A stretch of 35,717 nt of DNA from Diphasiastrum complanatum (taxonomy: Eukaryota > Streptophyta > Lycopodiopsida > Lycopodiales > Lycopodiaceae). The notes under the pieces were generated by a model. The model worked only from the letters and a program-made list of their open reading frames with translations, was not told the origin of the DNA and searched no databases. The stretch's first letter is position 1. The number at the start of each line of letters is the position of its first letter. Of the stretch, positions 1-13,300 are shown piece by piece. The stretch lies in NCBI GenBank assembly GCA_029204225.1, contig MU835842.1:1-35717 (forward strand), read 5' to 3'. The position numbers and the translations under genes were made by a program.

Positions 1-90
1 TTTCCCGTTTTTTTTTTCGCAAATTTTTTTACGTTTGTGGTAGAATGTGGATGTGGACAGCCAATGACGGGCTGCCACATAGCACATGCA

Positions 91-230
91 CATTCCACCG
101 AAGAGAAGAGAGAGAACGTGCATTCCACCAGAGAGAGAATGTGAATTCCACCGGAGAGAGGAGAGAGAACGTGCATTCCACCAGAGAGAGAAGAAAGAAA
201 GTGAATTCCATCAAAGAGAGGAGAGAGAAT
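91..230. repeat. GA-rich minisatellite, 5 units of 30 bp (one of 23)
   Basis: Five units each open with ATTCCA(C/T)C followed by a GAGAGA-type purine run; ATTCCA occurs at 92, 122, 145, 175 and 205, so spacings are 30, 23, 30 and 30. Units alternate between GTGCATTCC and GTGAATTCC, hinting at growth by pairs. The purine runs resemble GA-rich sites bound by plant BPC/GAGA-binding proteins, but a role here is inference only. Confidence 0.85.
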
Positions 231-271
231 GACAAATTCGTAGAAAATTGGATGGACATTTTGTTCCTGGA

Positions 272-393
272 GGTGGTTCCAAAATACAAAGGACACCTGA
301 GCACAAGGCATTACATAATTACTAACTATCTTGGTGGTTCCAAAATACAAAGGACACCTGAGCACAAGGCATTATGTAATTACTAACTATCTT
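272..393. repeat. 61-bp tandem duplication
   Basis: Two adjacent copies (272-332 and 333-393) both begin GGTGGTTCCAAAATACAAAG and end ACTAACTATCTT. They differ only around TTACATAAT versus TTATGTAAT, so the duplication is recent. Confidence 0.93.
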
Positions 394-636
394 ATTAGAG
401 ATACGTTTCTGGAAATCACATTCCTATGATTAGTAAACACATAAATAATGATTTTCTACTTCGTTATTTTATGTCTTTTTTTAAAATGCAAGTTTTTTTA
501 ATCTACAAAACAACGATATGAAACGCAAATAAATCGAATACAAAATTCAATTATAATTACGACATGCCGTTCGCTTTTTACAATGATTGTTTGACTCGAA
601 TCGGGACAAAATTGCGTAGGTAATTAGTTTTAAGCC

Positions 637-681
637 TGCTTTCGTCTTCGCGAGGCCTTGCTTTCGTTTTTGCGAGGCCTT
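637..681. repeat. 22-bp tandem duplication
   Basis: Two nearly identical units read GCTTTCG(T/TT)..GCGAGGCCTT. They differ at the CTTCG/TTTTG positions. This is a short local duplication without coding meaning. Confidence 0.7.
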
Positions 682-771
682 CCGTTTGCCTTCGCTGAAG
701 CTCACACTGTTCACTCGTGTGCGTCGTGGCTGAAGCATTTGCAAGTATACTCGATATCTTGCGTGATTTTT

Positions 772-940
772 TCATGGACTTGGGAAGGAAGAAAATGATC
801 TCTGCCATGTATATTGTGCTTCTGCATGCGGAAATATTATGGATCTTATAACGGAATCTCATGGACTTGGAAGGAAGAAATTGATTGTTGTCATGCAGAT
901 TACGCTTCTGTATGCAGAAAAATCATGGATCTTACAAATT
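772..940. repeat. 87-bp diverged tandem duplication
   Basis: Copy 1 (772-858) and copy 2 (859 to about 940) share TCATGGACTTGG, AAGGAAGAAA, TGCTTCTG-ATGC-GAAA and ATGGATCTTA in the same order. Several substitutions and one single-base indel make it older than the 61-bp duplication. Confidence 0.8.
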
Positions 941-1318
941 TGAGTAGCTCCAAGTGAATTATCACCTTCTCAAGACTGAGAAACAGAGACAAAGAGTACC
1001 CTGTCCGTGTCGTAACTGTCCTTTTGAGCTATCCTGCTCGATTTTCATGTATCATTCTTGAGTTCGGTGTTTAATTCGTCCTTTTTCTGGATCTTTGCGC
1101 TGAGGATGTCATAATATTGGAGCGGCAGAGCGTGTTTACATTGGTTAACATTCTGATAGCGTGTTCATGTTTTGTCAAGGTGAAAACGGAGCTCTCTATC
1201 TCTATCTTACGTTCTGATTTTGTACAATATAATATTTGTGCTTTATCAGCGCATAAAGGGATCCGTTGCTCTTCTGTTTTGTACAGTACCGTGACCTTAA
1301 CATTCTAAAGCCTACAAG

Positions 1319-4300
1319 ATGGAGCGATCAGAGGCAGATCTGTCATCTGACGATGCAACTCATGAAAGAAGAACAGGGATTTCCTTGTTTATACAGCAAT
1401 TTCGAGCACTGTTAAGAAAGAATATGCTACTGTCACTCCGCAACAAACGTGCGACAGCATTGCAGCTGGCGTCCTCGTTTTTCTTCATCTTTCTCATATT
1501 TGCAGTTGACCAGGCGATAAAGGCACGACAAAGAACTGATACAACATATAAGAATACTTTCAACCCTCAGCCCACAATTGTGCCCTCGATCCCGACCTGC
1601 GAAACCGGATATTATATCAAATCTCCATGCTATGACTTTCTCTGGAGCGGGAATTCTAGTGCCAGAATCAGCAGTATTGTGACAAACATCATGAATAGAA
1701 ATCCGGGGAGACCTATTCCGTCTGCAAAGGTGTGATTCCTTATCTAGTTTTTTGGTGAATAATACATTTCTTGGTTATTTGTAGATAGCATCTTTGGTTC
1801 ATGAGCTAGTCCATTGCGTTTTCAATCATGAAGCTATTAGAGAAGGACAAACTCGACAATTGAACACCGGCGAAATCTTTGCTTATTTTAACAAAACGAT
1901 CTAGCTTGTAGTGGAGCATCGTTGTTTTTCCTTCGAAGTCTTGCACATTTTGTTTCCAACCGACCTAAAAGAATCTGCTGGGCAATTCAATATTCATTTA
2001 AAGAGGACTAATTCTGCAAATTTCTCAACTCCTTACGAATTGACATGCCAAATTTGCGAGGCCGCGACCAGGCATCTGCCTATTAATTTTTGACCTTGTT
2101 CTCAAAAATGCCCCTGAATTATTCAAGGTATCAAGTAATCGTTTTAAAATAAACCTGATGATTTTTGCCGGCATATTATAAATATTCATGTCAATCAATA
2201 TATTCCCAGAAACAGATTATAGCTCATAAGAAGGTTATTAAGGAGTTTTGTAAGCGATTACAACCCATCAAAAAGCGAGAATGTGTGGCCCATAAAAGTG
2301 TCTGCCTTGCCATCTTGTACAATTGGGAAAGGATTTTCTAGTTTATTCATCCTTTCTCTATCATATATTGCTATTTTGCAGCCCCCCCCTGTTGAGTTGG
2401 AAATATTGATAACATAGTCTTTAATCTTATTGTCAGATTTCTATGCTATCTTTACATCTGTCTGTAGATGAATTGATCTTCAGTCAGCTGCTATTGATAA
2501 GGTGCAGTTCTATTTCATTGCTATGCTTCTGTGACTTTGCTTAGGCTGCTTTGAAAGTTTCTAAATACGAACACCTCCTTCGCAGGTTCTAGGGTTTGCA
2601 ACCACAGATGACGTGGACAGGTGGTTGTCTGGAAATCCAATGCGCTGCACAGGAGCCATACATTTGCAAGAAAGAGGCCCATCTGTAATAGCTTACGGAT
2701 TGCAAACTAATTCTACTTCAAAATCTAAGCGTGGTGTATATGAAGACCCGAACTTTGCATTCCAGATTCCTTTGCAGGCAGCAGTCGAGAGAGAGATTAC
2801 CAGATTTATTGCAGGAGGTTAAGCTCTCCCATCTTTTTAGCATTTACAGTATTTCCTTTAGTCAGAAGTTCTAATTCTCCTAGCAGGCTGGGTAAAAAAA
2901 TTTCATCCCTCAGCAAGTGCCACTAGGCTCATCTTGCACCAAGTTCTACGGGAACTCATGATCATGTTAATTAAGCTTGAGAAGCTTGCTTTGGAGTTCA
3001 TGCTTGAACAGTATTTATTATCTGATGTAAGCCTTAACAGTTTTTTAAATCAGTGCAATCCTTAAATATGCACAAGTAGATTTAAATTTGGCATGATGTG
3101 ACAAGTTACGTTCTTAGTCTAAATGATCTCAAGGAGTTTTTCTTGAATTATCCATCCATAGCGTTACTCAATTTAGAGCAATTCAGCTTCTTGTGGCATC
3201 CCAGCCAATTCTTTTATTTTCTTCATATTTGCATGCTTATGAAAGTAAGGAGTTCATTTGTTAGAGCTTATCGTTTCTTATCAATACCATTATTATTGAA
3301 CGATAAGGAGCTGTAGGTCTGCACCTTATGAAGCCCCAAAAGAAAGCAACATTGGGTGTAGAAGAATATGTGAAAAAGTAAGAGCACGGTCAAGCTTCAA
3401 TTCTAGGATTAAACCTAGGTACCTGGTCTATCTAAAAAGGTCAACAAGGGGTCAATTAGGCGATAGCCTAATTGGGCTTGGGAGACATGAGGATGAAGCA
3501 CATGGAAAGTTGGAAAAGGACAGAGCATGGTTTGGCTAAGGTTTTCAAAAATGGGAGAAGGGCTTAGATTGGGCGAACCTTTAACTCTTGTGAAAGTATT
3601 GTACTTTAGGACCATAAATGGATCTACAAAAGATCCACAAGAGTGATTGGATGCTTGCTTAACAATCTATCAAAAAACTAGACACAAAAAAGTTGATTTA
3701 GATTGGCAATTTGACAAACAACAAGCATTAATAATCAAAAGCATTGATAAACATTGAAGTCTGAGCCCACACGTGTGTACTACAGGCTTTAGTACGGCCT
3801 TCAACCTGAGAAACAAGTAGAAATTGATTTGGTTTCATTTGGATCACAAAAACTCAACGTACATAGTGAACTAGCTTGAGATTGCCAATGAGCTCCAAAA
3901 ATTTTCTATCTTCTCACTATGGAGAGAGGGAATACATAGCAAATTCGACTTCCTTCTTGAAGTTAGGTGGATTTTCAGCATGTAATAAGGAAGTTAACTC
4001 ACTCTCCTTGACCTAAAATGAAACCCTAGTCTATTTCCTAGAGTTATGCTTGGTAGGTAGCTAGTTGGTCGAATTTTCACCTTAAACTTAGGTGTAGGTC
4101 CTATAAAGTAGGGATGACCACCAAATAGACATGACCAACTCTCTTGACTTGACCTAACCTACATTAGGATGGGTTTCCCATGTGGCATCATGGCCTCACA
4201 TGTGTGGGACTCACTTGTGTACACAATTTACACTATTCTACATGGTTTTTGATCAAGCTAGATTTGCCAATTTTTGACAATTCTTCACAACTCTGACCTG

Positions 4301-4338
4301 GGGGGTTATGGTTAGAGGCACGACTACTTTAGTAGGCC

Positions 4339-4390
<52 letters not shown>

Positions 4391-7300
4391 AACAGTCGGC
4401 TGGAGGTTGACATCAGTTGTTGTGAGAGCAGCTTAAGATTGAAGAACAGGTGTGAGACTTCTTTTATTTTGTCGAAAGCATTTAATAGCCAATTTGCATA
4501 GCAGACTGTACGTGTGCCTTTCCGATAGTGCTTTATTTGGTTCAAGGAGAGCATTGATGCGATTGGTCTTTGTGACACTTCTGGTTGCGTGGTGAATGAA
4601 CTCCTCTGCAAGTCGTTCAGGTAAGGCTTATATTCAAAGGGTTGTAACTGAGTGAAGGGAATTTTTTTTAATAGGATCTCACTTTCTACTATACTTAAAC
4701 ATCCAGCTGAGCTCCTCGAAAAGGATATAAAATAAGGAACTGGATGTGACCTTAGAAGACACCAAAAATGTGAATTAAAGTTGCCTTCGCTATTATTTTT
4801 GCCTAACTTCAAGATACTTACAATGAAGTGGAAAAGATTTTTTCAAAAATGGTAGTACAATATGATGTTGAGAAGCTGACTCTACCACATTGTCTCTCAC
4901 ATATTTGGTTGTTTCATGTAGATTAGGCATGTTATTTTAAGTACCTAAGTATTGTCTTCGCATAGTTCAGATTCGAGTGGTTGTGAACCTTACAAATCGG
5001 CATGAATCGTGGTTTAGAACAAGGTCCTTTTTGAAAGAATCAGGAGGGAAAACTTTTTGCATACTCTTTTAGATATAGTGTTAAAAACTATCCATTGTAT
5101 TATGTCTCAAACTTCACAAACTACAATTTATCATCTAGAATCTATATTCTATGTTTTGACTTCCACTTAACATTATAATTTATGATTTATCCGTGATCCA
5201 TCATTGAACAACCATCACAAAGTGCACTAGTTAATTGAATATAACTTCAACGTGCCATATCCGATTATTGAAATTCTGCACAATATTGCTTAGGTGCGGA
5301 TGGGCTATTTAGTTGTTGCTAGTGGGCTAGGGTGCAAGAATCCTATATCGCAATTTTTTTTTTTTGTACAATATTGCTTAGGTGTGCGATAGTCAATTTG
5401 GATGTTGGCAAATTGGCAAGGGTGAACGTATTTCATATCACAAAAACCCACAAAGTGAACTTGAAGAGGCTGCCAAAACATCCACCAAGTAGGTGCTGAA
5501 TAGTAGGTGTTGCCTATTAGTGGTAGAAGAATCCAGCAAGCGAGAGGTGAAGAAAATGTCGTCAAAACTTTCTTGAAGTAGGGTGCCAGCCACAAAGAAG
5601 CCCCCAATGTCGAAAAGAACCTCTTGAAGTAGGCCACTTCCAAGATTGTCAATGCCTCAAAGAAGATCATGAACTAGGGTGCCACCCTTCAAAAAGTCAA
5701 ATTTGTTCAAGATCGTGATGTAATACCAAGTTTTGAATTATAGTGATGTAATACCAAGTTTTGAATTATATCATAGCCTTTCGTCTCAATGAAACATACT
5801 TTGGTAGTATATAAAATAATCTAGCAATCTCCCACAAAGAATGGTAAAGAGCATCACATAACACGAATGGCAAGCAATAAAAAAGGCAAGAGGTCTCCAT
5901 GAATGACCCAAGCATTACCAAATGATAAGTTGTAAATTGAATGTACATAAGTCCTATTTATAGTCCCTTGAGGAACCCTAAAAGCATAATTCAAATAATT
6001 AAGGGAGGTAGAACTTTTAGAGGGAAAATAGTGATGACCCACCGCTTGAGCTTGAAGTTTGTATAACCTTCCTGCAAGAATCCCTCAGCTACTACTTCAT
6101 TGTCCATCCTCTTGATTGATGAGACACCATTCTTCATCAAATTGCACAATCATATGTTGCGTCGCAATAGTTGAAACTGAGAGTAAGTTCTTCTTGATTC
6201 TTGGTACATAAAGTACGTCCTTTACATCTCCAATCTTTCCTAAAGGTAGTTGAACTTGTACTTTTTCAACTCCCTTTATATCATATGTGTAGTTATCTCC
6301 CAACTTCACATTTGATCCATCATCTAGTTCTTGAATACTAGATAACCAATCTGCCTAGGTGTTATATGTTTAGATGCACCTGAATCAATAAACCAACACT
6401 CCTCTTCCCTTGCAAAGTCACCTTAAGATGTTGATACCCCAAAAACAACTCACAATCGTCAAGATCCAAAGGACTTAGTTTTGTATTAAGTCCTTCAGCA
6501 AAATTTCCATCCTGCCTCAACATTTGGAGTTTTATAGAAGTTTCTAATTTCCAGTATCAACACTTTCTTTATACTCATGCCAATTACAATATCTTTTTGA
6601 GCAAGGAGAATCATAAAAAGTTATGGCCTATACAATGGGCCATAAATATGGTTTGGCTTATTGGACTCCTCTAGCATCAGGATAAAGTCATTGAGTCTTA
6701 TTAATAGCTACTTGGCATTTGGATACGCTTGTTCAGCCTTCTAAGGCTCCTAGCCCGGAAATCAGCTATAAAAAAGCACGACACCACCTCATTAATTGAA
6801 TGATTGATTCAGGGTAGTTAGTCTCAGGTTAGGCACTGCAGGATTGTCATATTGTTGTTTGCTCTGTTATTTTGTAGTTTTTCTAGCATTATTCTATTCT
6901 CTTTCAGTACTTTTGGTTGTTCAACTTTTGATTCAGAGTTTGTTTGTCCTTCGCATTCTTATTGCAGATTCAAACCTACCGTGGAGTGTGGCCTTCACTG
7001 AATATGCACATCCTGCCATTAGTACAGTGTCAACTGTGGGGAAAATAGGGCCTACATTTTTGCTTGCTGCAGCAATGTTTGGTTTTGTGATTCAAATAAG
7101 CAACATTGTTATTGAAAAAGAGCTGAAACTCCGGCAGGTGTGCACTTTACTCCTTGATAAAGTTTTACTGCAGATGCAGAATGCTAGGTTTATCCTCCTG
7201 TTTCCTTCCTCTCATACAATAACTAATCTACTCAAATTACTGCAACAATGTTAAACTTGGTCAAACTGAGCTGAAATCTTTACCCTTGCCAAAGAAAGTG

Positions 7301-10300
7301 CGATGTAATTTCTAGAGCACTTCAACGTCATTCCTATATTCACTTTAGCTTCATTTGATTGATACTTGCTCTGCAAGTCCAACTGTTCACATCCCTATCT
7401 AGATCTGAATTTGTATAGATGCATGCTCTCATCTATGTTTGGGTCCACAAATTTTGAAATTCTGAAATATTTTATATCCAGTTTTTTTGTAGCAACTTGC
7501 AGTGGATCTTTGTTCTGTGTGTGTACAGGGCTCATCGTATGTATGATCTGCTCTTCAGAGATAGTAATGCGACAGAATAATGCCCTTGGTTGAACTTTTT
7601 CATAGCTACCCACAAATTTATATGTAGATTTTGTTGAGGAACTTTACTTTTACTTGGATTTATGAGCTGTATTTGAACAAGCCATCACCAATAAACTTTA
7701 TCATATTCTTTTATGCAGCGTTTAAATTATATTGCAGCTGTAGACATATATCATATTTTGTGACCTAAACAGTGTTGCCGCGTGCTTCAATTTTGCTTCT
7801 TTGCAAGATTTGAACCTCAAATGCATGAGTAGTCTTTGTTACATAATAACCCTGATGATAATTTTGAGAGCACATAGGCTGGACAAAAACGTCGCAATAT
7901 CTAGTTGTTATTGCAGCTTCAGGATAAAGATTAAGATGTGAAGAGCAGAAGCACCTCACATTTAGATATCCTTTAGTAGTCTTGTTCCTATATGGCGGAC
8001 TTTGGTGTTTTCCAGAAAATGATTGAAGTTTGGTTCGGTCATTTGAACCACTAATCTGTACATATTTTCTGAACTCTTCCACCAAAGCTATGTGATGTTG
8101 TATGAGAGTATGAAGACGTGTTTTTGGATGGTCTTCCTACATGGTGACCTACTTGACTATTTTTTGAATGCTAGTATCAACATCACCATGGAAAACACCA
8201 TATATATTAGCACCGCATGAACTACATGAAGCAAACTGAAGAACTTTTAGATAAGGATTTTATCCAGCCTACTGTCGCCCCATAGAGCACATCTCTACTT
8301 TGTGTCAAGAAGAAAGGCGAAAGGCTATGGAGGTGTATTTATTACAACCCACCCAATCAACAAACAGTTGAAAGAATACCCATTTTTACTTTACAATTTG
8401 AAATGTGCCAAATACCTCACAAAACTGGATCTTAATAGCGGATTTAACCAACTTTGCATACCAGATGAAGATGCTTCAAAGAGCATTTTCAGCTTTTTGA
8501 AATCTACTGAGAAATTTAGATTCTAGACATTCTATTTTGGGACCCTTCAAATTGGGATTTCTGCTCATCATGGTAAAATGTTTGTTGGTAGTTTCCAGTA
8601 GAATCTTCTGATTTCCCTTGTCCACTTCTTGTACTGTTATTGAGATTCCTTTCTATTCCCTCAAGGATATGTGAAAACATGCCAAACTGGTTTCCAAAGC
8701 ACAAAATTAGCAACGGATTTATGAAGAGGACAATCAACCAAGGAAATTACTCATGGCCACATGGAGGGCTTGGGGGCAAATCCTTGCCAAGGCCAGGATG
8801 TCATGGAAAGTCAGAGATTCAATTATTTAGCTAAAGAAATTATCATTCACTGAAGCATGTCTCATTCAATCTTGGAGTTTTCATTTGTATATCATTCAGA
8901 GTCAAAATTTCAAAAATCCGAATTCAAACCAGAAGACTCCTACTTAAAATCAATTACTAAGATTAAGCCTATGGTCCAAATGATGCTCTAGAGTTCTAAT
9001 TTCCAATGTCAAAATTTCAAAGATCCGAATTTAAACCAGAAGACTCCTTAAAATCAATTACTAAGATCAAGCCTATGGTCCAAATGATGCTCTAGAGTTC
9101 TAATTTCCAATGTAGTGATATTTTTGGATAAGAGAAAAGATAAGTCGAAATCCAAGATAGACCAGATGGAGTCACACTTTGATCAGATGGAGACATACTT
9201 CAATGCCATCATGTCTCTCCTACATTCATACAGTGCTATTTGACGTTAGATTTTTTTGTTATGATTTAACTGGTATATGTTAATTGTTGCATCTCAAAGG
9301 CAAAAAATTTGCACTTGCATATGAGCTTAAAATTTTATCAAGCTTTTAGGTCAATGCAAAGTGGGGAGGTGGGCTATGATAGTATGGGATGCCATAGTCT
9401 TTCTCTAAGCAAGAGACCTTAGATGTTTTCATGGGATAATTCCCGCTTAGGGGTGAGTATATCGACATTGTTTATGCTCTGTGGTTGGGTTGGCTTATCG
9501 CATCCCGATTCCCTATTGTTCTTTACTTCTTTGGATCTATGTTAGGTTTGAATCTTGGTGGTCTTTACACTCTCCTAGCACTGCTCTTCGTAAAATTTTC
9601 TTCATGTTGCTTTCTCATCACACATCATTTACATATTCTCTCATCAGATGAAATCTTAGATAACATCATTTCTCTTCAAAAGCTGAAGGTTTTGAATGTT
9701 GAGAGTCTCGAACCTTTGATGTCATAACTTTTTATGCTCATGAATTGTAATTGTTAAAGTTTGATCACTTGTGATGGCATTCAACCTGTAGAACTCATTT
9801 TCATCTACTCTTGAACATGTAGCAATCGTCTTGTAGTGATTTTTGATATTTTTCACTACACATTTCTGGCTATCAAACTCCTCTTTCAGGATCTGATCTT
9901 AGAATATATCGTTTCTCAAATGTGGAACATTGGCCGTTTTTCTTGCATTTTCATTTGGAAACTTCATCAACATCTATTCCATGCAAGAATGTTTCTTTAT
10001 TAGAGTGAAGGCCTGGATGTAAAACAAAAGCTATTATTCCATATTATGCACATAGAAGCCACGGTACCATGGGTTCTGGGACCCGTGGCAGGAACCGTAC
10101 CACGGTTCCTTGAACCGTGGTACGGTTCATCTAAAAATCAATTAATCAATTAATTAATTATTTTAATTTTCCCGCCAAAACCCCTCATAGCTGGTTTTGG
10201 GGGTGGGGAAAAAAAATTAATTAATTAATTAATTCATTATTTCACAGTTCATACGGTTCTGCCCAAAAAAAGATTGTGAACCGTACGGTTCTCAGAACCG

Positions 10301-13300
10301 TACTGAACCGTTAACGGTTCATTGATTCTATGATTATGCACACCCACACCCTGTTGATGCATGCAGCACAAAAGTAGCCTACAAAACTCTGAAGCGATTA
10401 GTCTTCAGAGCAGTTAAGGATATATGAAGGAAGCCACTTCACCTGGCTATGCCTGAAAAAAAAAAGTAGCACTTGTGAATTGTCGTTGCATCATGCTATG
10501 TTAAAAAAATAGTCTTCTGGGCAAAATCAAGTTTGATTATTTTCATGTTGACTTATTCTGTCCTAAGCTATATAAACTTGCAAAACTCACACGAGATTTG
10601 CTCATACATTTCTAGGCCCCTACTTGTTTATTTTTTTGTTCTTACTGATTTTCTGCCCTACTTCCATAAGCTGCTCAGTAGGTGTAAGGGCCTGGAAGTA
10701 AAACTAACGTAGTGAGCCTTTTTATTGGGGACATTCTATACTTTCTTCACTTCACTAGTTTGAGCTTTTATGGTGAATTTGGAAATGTCGCCATGAAAAC
10801 AAAGGATATTTCTGAATTCCGCCATGTCAGTTTAATTGATAGGCTTCCGTGCAGTATAAGCTAAGTACTGGAATATACATGTGATGTGGTTAAGTTTCAA
10901 TCATGCATGCAACATTAAACATTACTGTAGCTTTACTGGCATGTTCTAAGGTCTGATGCTGATGCTGCTTGTGCAATACCTAGCTTACTTTGCTCCACAC
11001 ATCAGTTGCGTTATGTTACTGAAAATAAGTGTCACATTTATAGAACATTGGCATCTTTTGATGCCAAAAGCATTCAAAGTGCCTGGAGGAAAAAACTAGT
11101 CCATAGCAAGACAAACAGGTGGTACTGTTCGTAACATAGCTACCAAAAATGTGATAGTGGACCTTCTGTATGACAGTCTTTTCGAAGCTAGTTGATGGCG
11201 CTATGACGCTCTCTTTCAGTATTTTCTCTTGATATTTGAAGCTGGTGCCTAGAAAGTAGCTGAGTAAATTCTGTTCAATGTGTGTTTCCACGACATCATC
11301 CAACAAATTGTTCATGATTTCAACTTACTTTGGTTGCAGGCAATGTCTACCATGGGCCTGTATGATTCTGTTTACTGGTTGACATGGCTTACGTGGGAAG
11401 TCTTGGTGGCACTCATTTCATCGTTACTTCTCGTCCTCTTTGGGATGATTTTCCAGTTCTATTTCTTCCTACACAACAACTTTGGCGTTCTTTTCTTCAT
11501 GTTCTTCCTTTTTCAATTTAACATGGTAACAATTCATTTCTAGTTCATCCAAAAGGCTGCATGTTTTAGCTTTGCCTCCATTGGTTGATGCACCACTTAT
11601 GAGCACGAAATTAAAATGACAAGTTGAATTTTGCTTGCATCTGTTGCTGAGAGACTATGAAAATGGAAATGCAGGTTGGTTTTGCTTTCCTGCTGTCAAC
11701 ATTTGTAAACAAGTCTTCATCAGCAACGACAATAGGTTTCTTTATTTTCATTATTGGATTTGTCACACAGGTACAGGAATTGAGTTTCATTTGTTTGGAA
11801 TGAGTTTCATTTGTGGCCAATTGTGACTCTTTCTCTCACCTGATGTTCAAAATATTTAGTGTTGAGGCTCGTTTATGTTATTATCAATCTAAAACATCGT
11901 TCCTCTTGTGTTCAATACAGCTGGTAACCACTTTTGGTTTCCCATACAGCAAATCTTTTTCAAAGATTTACCGGATTATATGGTCATTTTTTCCTCCAAA
12001 TCTTTTCGCTATAGGCCTCAATTACTTGGGAGATGCAACGGCAACAAAGCAGGACAAGGGGATCAGTTGGTCAGGACGAACCAAATGCTCAAATGCAGAT
12101 CAAGATTGTGTTCTAACAATGGTACATGAAGGCATTGGAAATGTTGATCAGTAAACACTAAAATAGCAGCACTAATATTTAATCTATTTTTGGTCTACAA
12201 ATGACCCTCCGTTTCGTTTGCACAACCTAATCAGTATCACGTTTTGGCTTCAAAATTCAGTTCAAAAACCTAATTCTTGAACTTACCATAAGCATGCTGA
12301 CAGGCTGGCATTTTCCATTGGTTTGTCGCAACGTTCGTCCTCTGGTTGCTCCTTGCCATTTACCTCGATAATGTTCTTCCAGATATAAATGGTGTGCGAA
12401 AGCCATGGCTTTATTTCTTGAAGGCTTCTTATTGGAGTGGAAAATCTACAAATTATTCTGAAGGTGCAAGTGTTCAATCATTTGGTTATTCCAGCTGCAT
12501 TCAGTTTCCGTAGATTGCAAACACTCGCTCAGAGTAGGAGTCCCTTATTGGAGGTTCTTGGAACTTTTAGATGGTTGAAGCCATAGTGTAGCATGAGTCG
12601 CCTACAAATATTTCTGTGGTTGGAACTTGGTATTGACGGTGTCTCATCTTTTCGTAGGTGGAAATCCATGTTGTTTGAGTTCTCTTCCGCAAATTTCTAG
12701 CGGGAATGTTGCTGGTGATGATGACGTAGCAGCAGAGGAAGAGTCAGTCAAGCAACAGCAGGCCAATCACATTGGCAATCCCAATCTTGCTGTACAAGTC
12801 TGTGGTCTTGTCAAGACATTTCCGGGTAGTACACATCGTGCTGGTTGCTGCAATACCAAGCGGATTCCACCATATCATGCCGTCAAGGTTTCTAGTTGTC
12901 TCGCCACTCCTTGTTGCGCAGAGATGTGAAATTTCCATGTTTTCAGCTGTAATAACCAAACCAAAAAAATTGCAAGTTTTTCGGATCGAAATGCATGTTA
13001 ACATATAACATTCACAGCTTAAATATATCTAATTTTAACTTGGGCAACGCCAGGGTTTCTGGACCTTTCCAGCCAGGCTAATTTTTAGACATAAATACAG
13101 ATCCACTACAGAACAGTTCTTGGAGATATAATTTGCTGGTACTCCAGTCTTGTTGACTTGGTAGTTTACCTGTTATTGGACACAGGGTTTATGGCTCAAC
13201 ATCGAAAAGGACAAATTATTCTGCCTTTTGGGACCTAATGGAGCCGGAAAAACGACTATTATTAACTGTCTAACTGGCATTGTCCCTACCACAGCTGGTG

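Larger units (their letters stand above)
1..1318. promoter_or_regulatory. Upstream region of the ABCA gene
   Basis: About 1.3 kb precedes the ABCA start codon. It must hold the promoter and 5' leader, but I cannot fix a TATA box or transcription start. It contains three separate tandem-repeat blocks (listed individually). The stretch 941-1318 has no repeat or convincing ORF and is the best candidate for core promoter plus 5' UTR. The short ORFs here are low-complexity or lack any recognisable protein features. Confidence 0.4.
2818..6967 (+). other. Intron 2 of the ABCA gene (about 4.15 kb)
   Basis: A phase-1 GT-AG intron; the split codon joins G from exon 2 with AT from exon 3 to give Asp. 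It contains an AT microsatellite, a diverged duplication near 5.3 kb, a 28-bp tandem duplication and a minus-strand Copia fragment. The stretch 3650-4320 has motifs found again near 22 kb and 28.4 kb and may be a dispersed repeat. The rest shows nothing I recognise. Confidence 0.85.
7138..11339 (+). other. Intron 3 of the ABCA gene (about 4.2 kb)
   Basis: A phase-0 GT-AG intron holding a Gypsy reverse-transcriptase relic, a 107-bp tandem duplication and a fold-back MITE, each listed separately. The stretches 7140-8200, 9240-10040 and 10345-11339 hold only short ORFs with no recognisable protein features. Confidence 0.85.

Noticed and set aside
91-230. Regularly spaced repeats that could suggest a CRISPR array
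   Set aside because: The units are contiguous with no unique spacers, and the surroundings are plant nuclear DNA.
29-386. Overlapping ORFs on both strands at the left edge
   Set aside because: They only read through the GA-rich minisatellite and the 61-bp duplication, giving low-complexity peptides.
4324-4812. 162-codon minus-strand ORF in intron 2
   Set aside because: Its C-terminus is an Ile-Tyr run from the AT microsatellite and the rest has no domain-like pattern; it lies antisense in an intron.
7765-8085. 106-codon minus-strand ORF in intron 3
   Set aside because: No motif, composition typical of AT-rich noncoding DNA, and no element structure around it.
11016-11315. 99-codon minus-strand ORF before exon 4
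   Set aside because: It lies inside intron 3 next to the exon 4 acceptor, antisense, with no recognised features.
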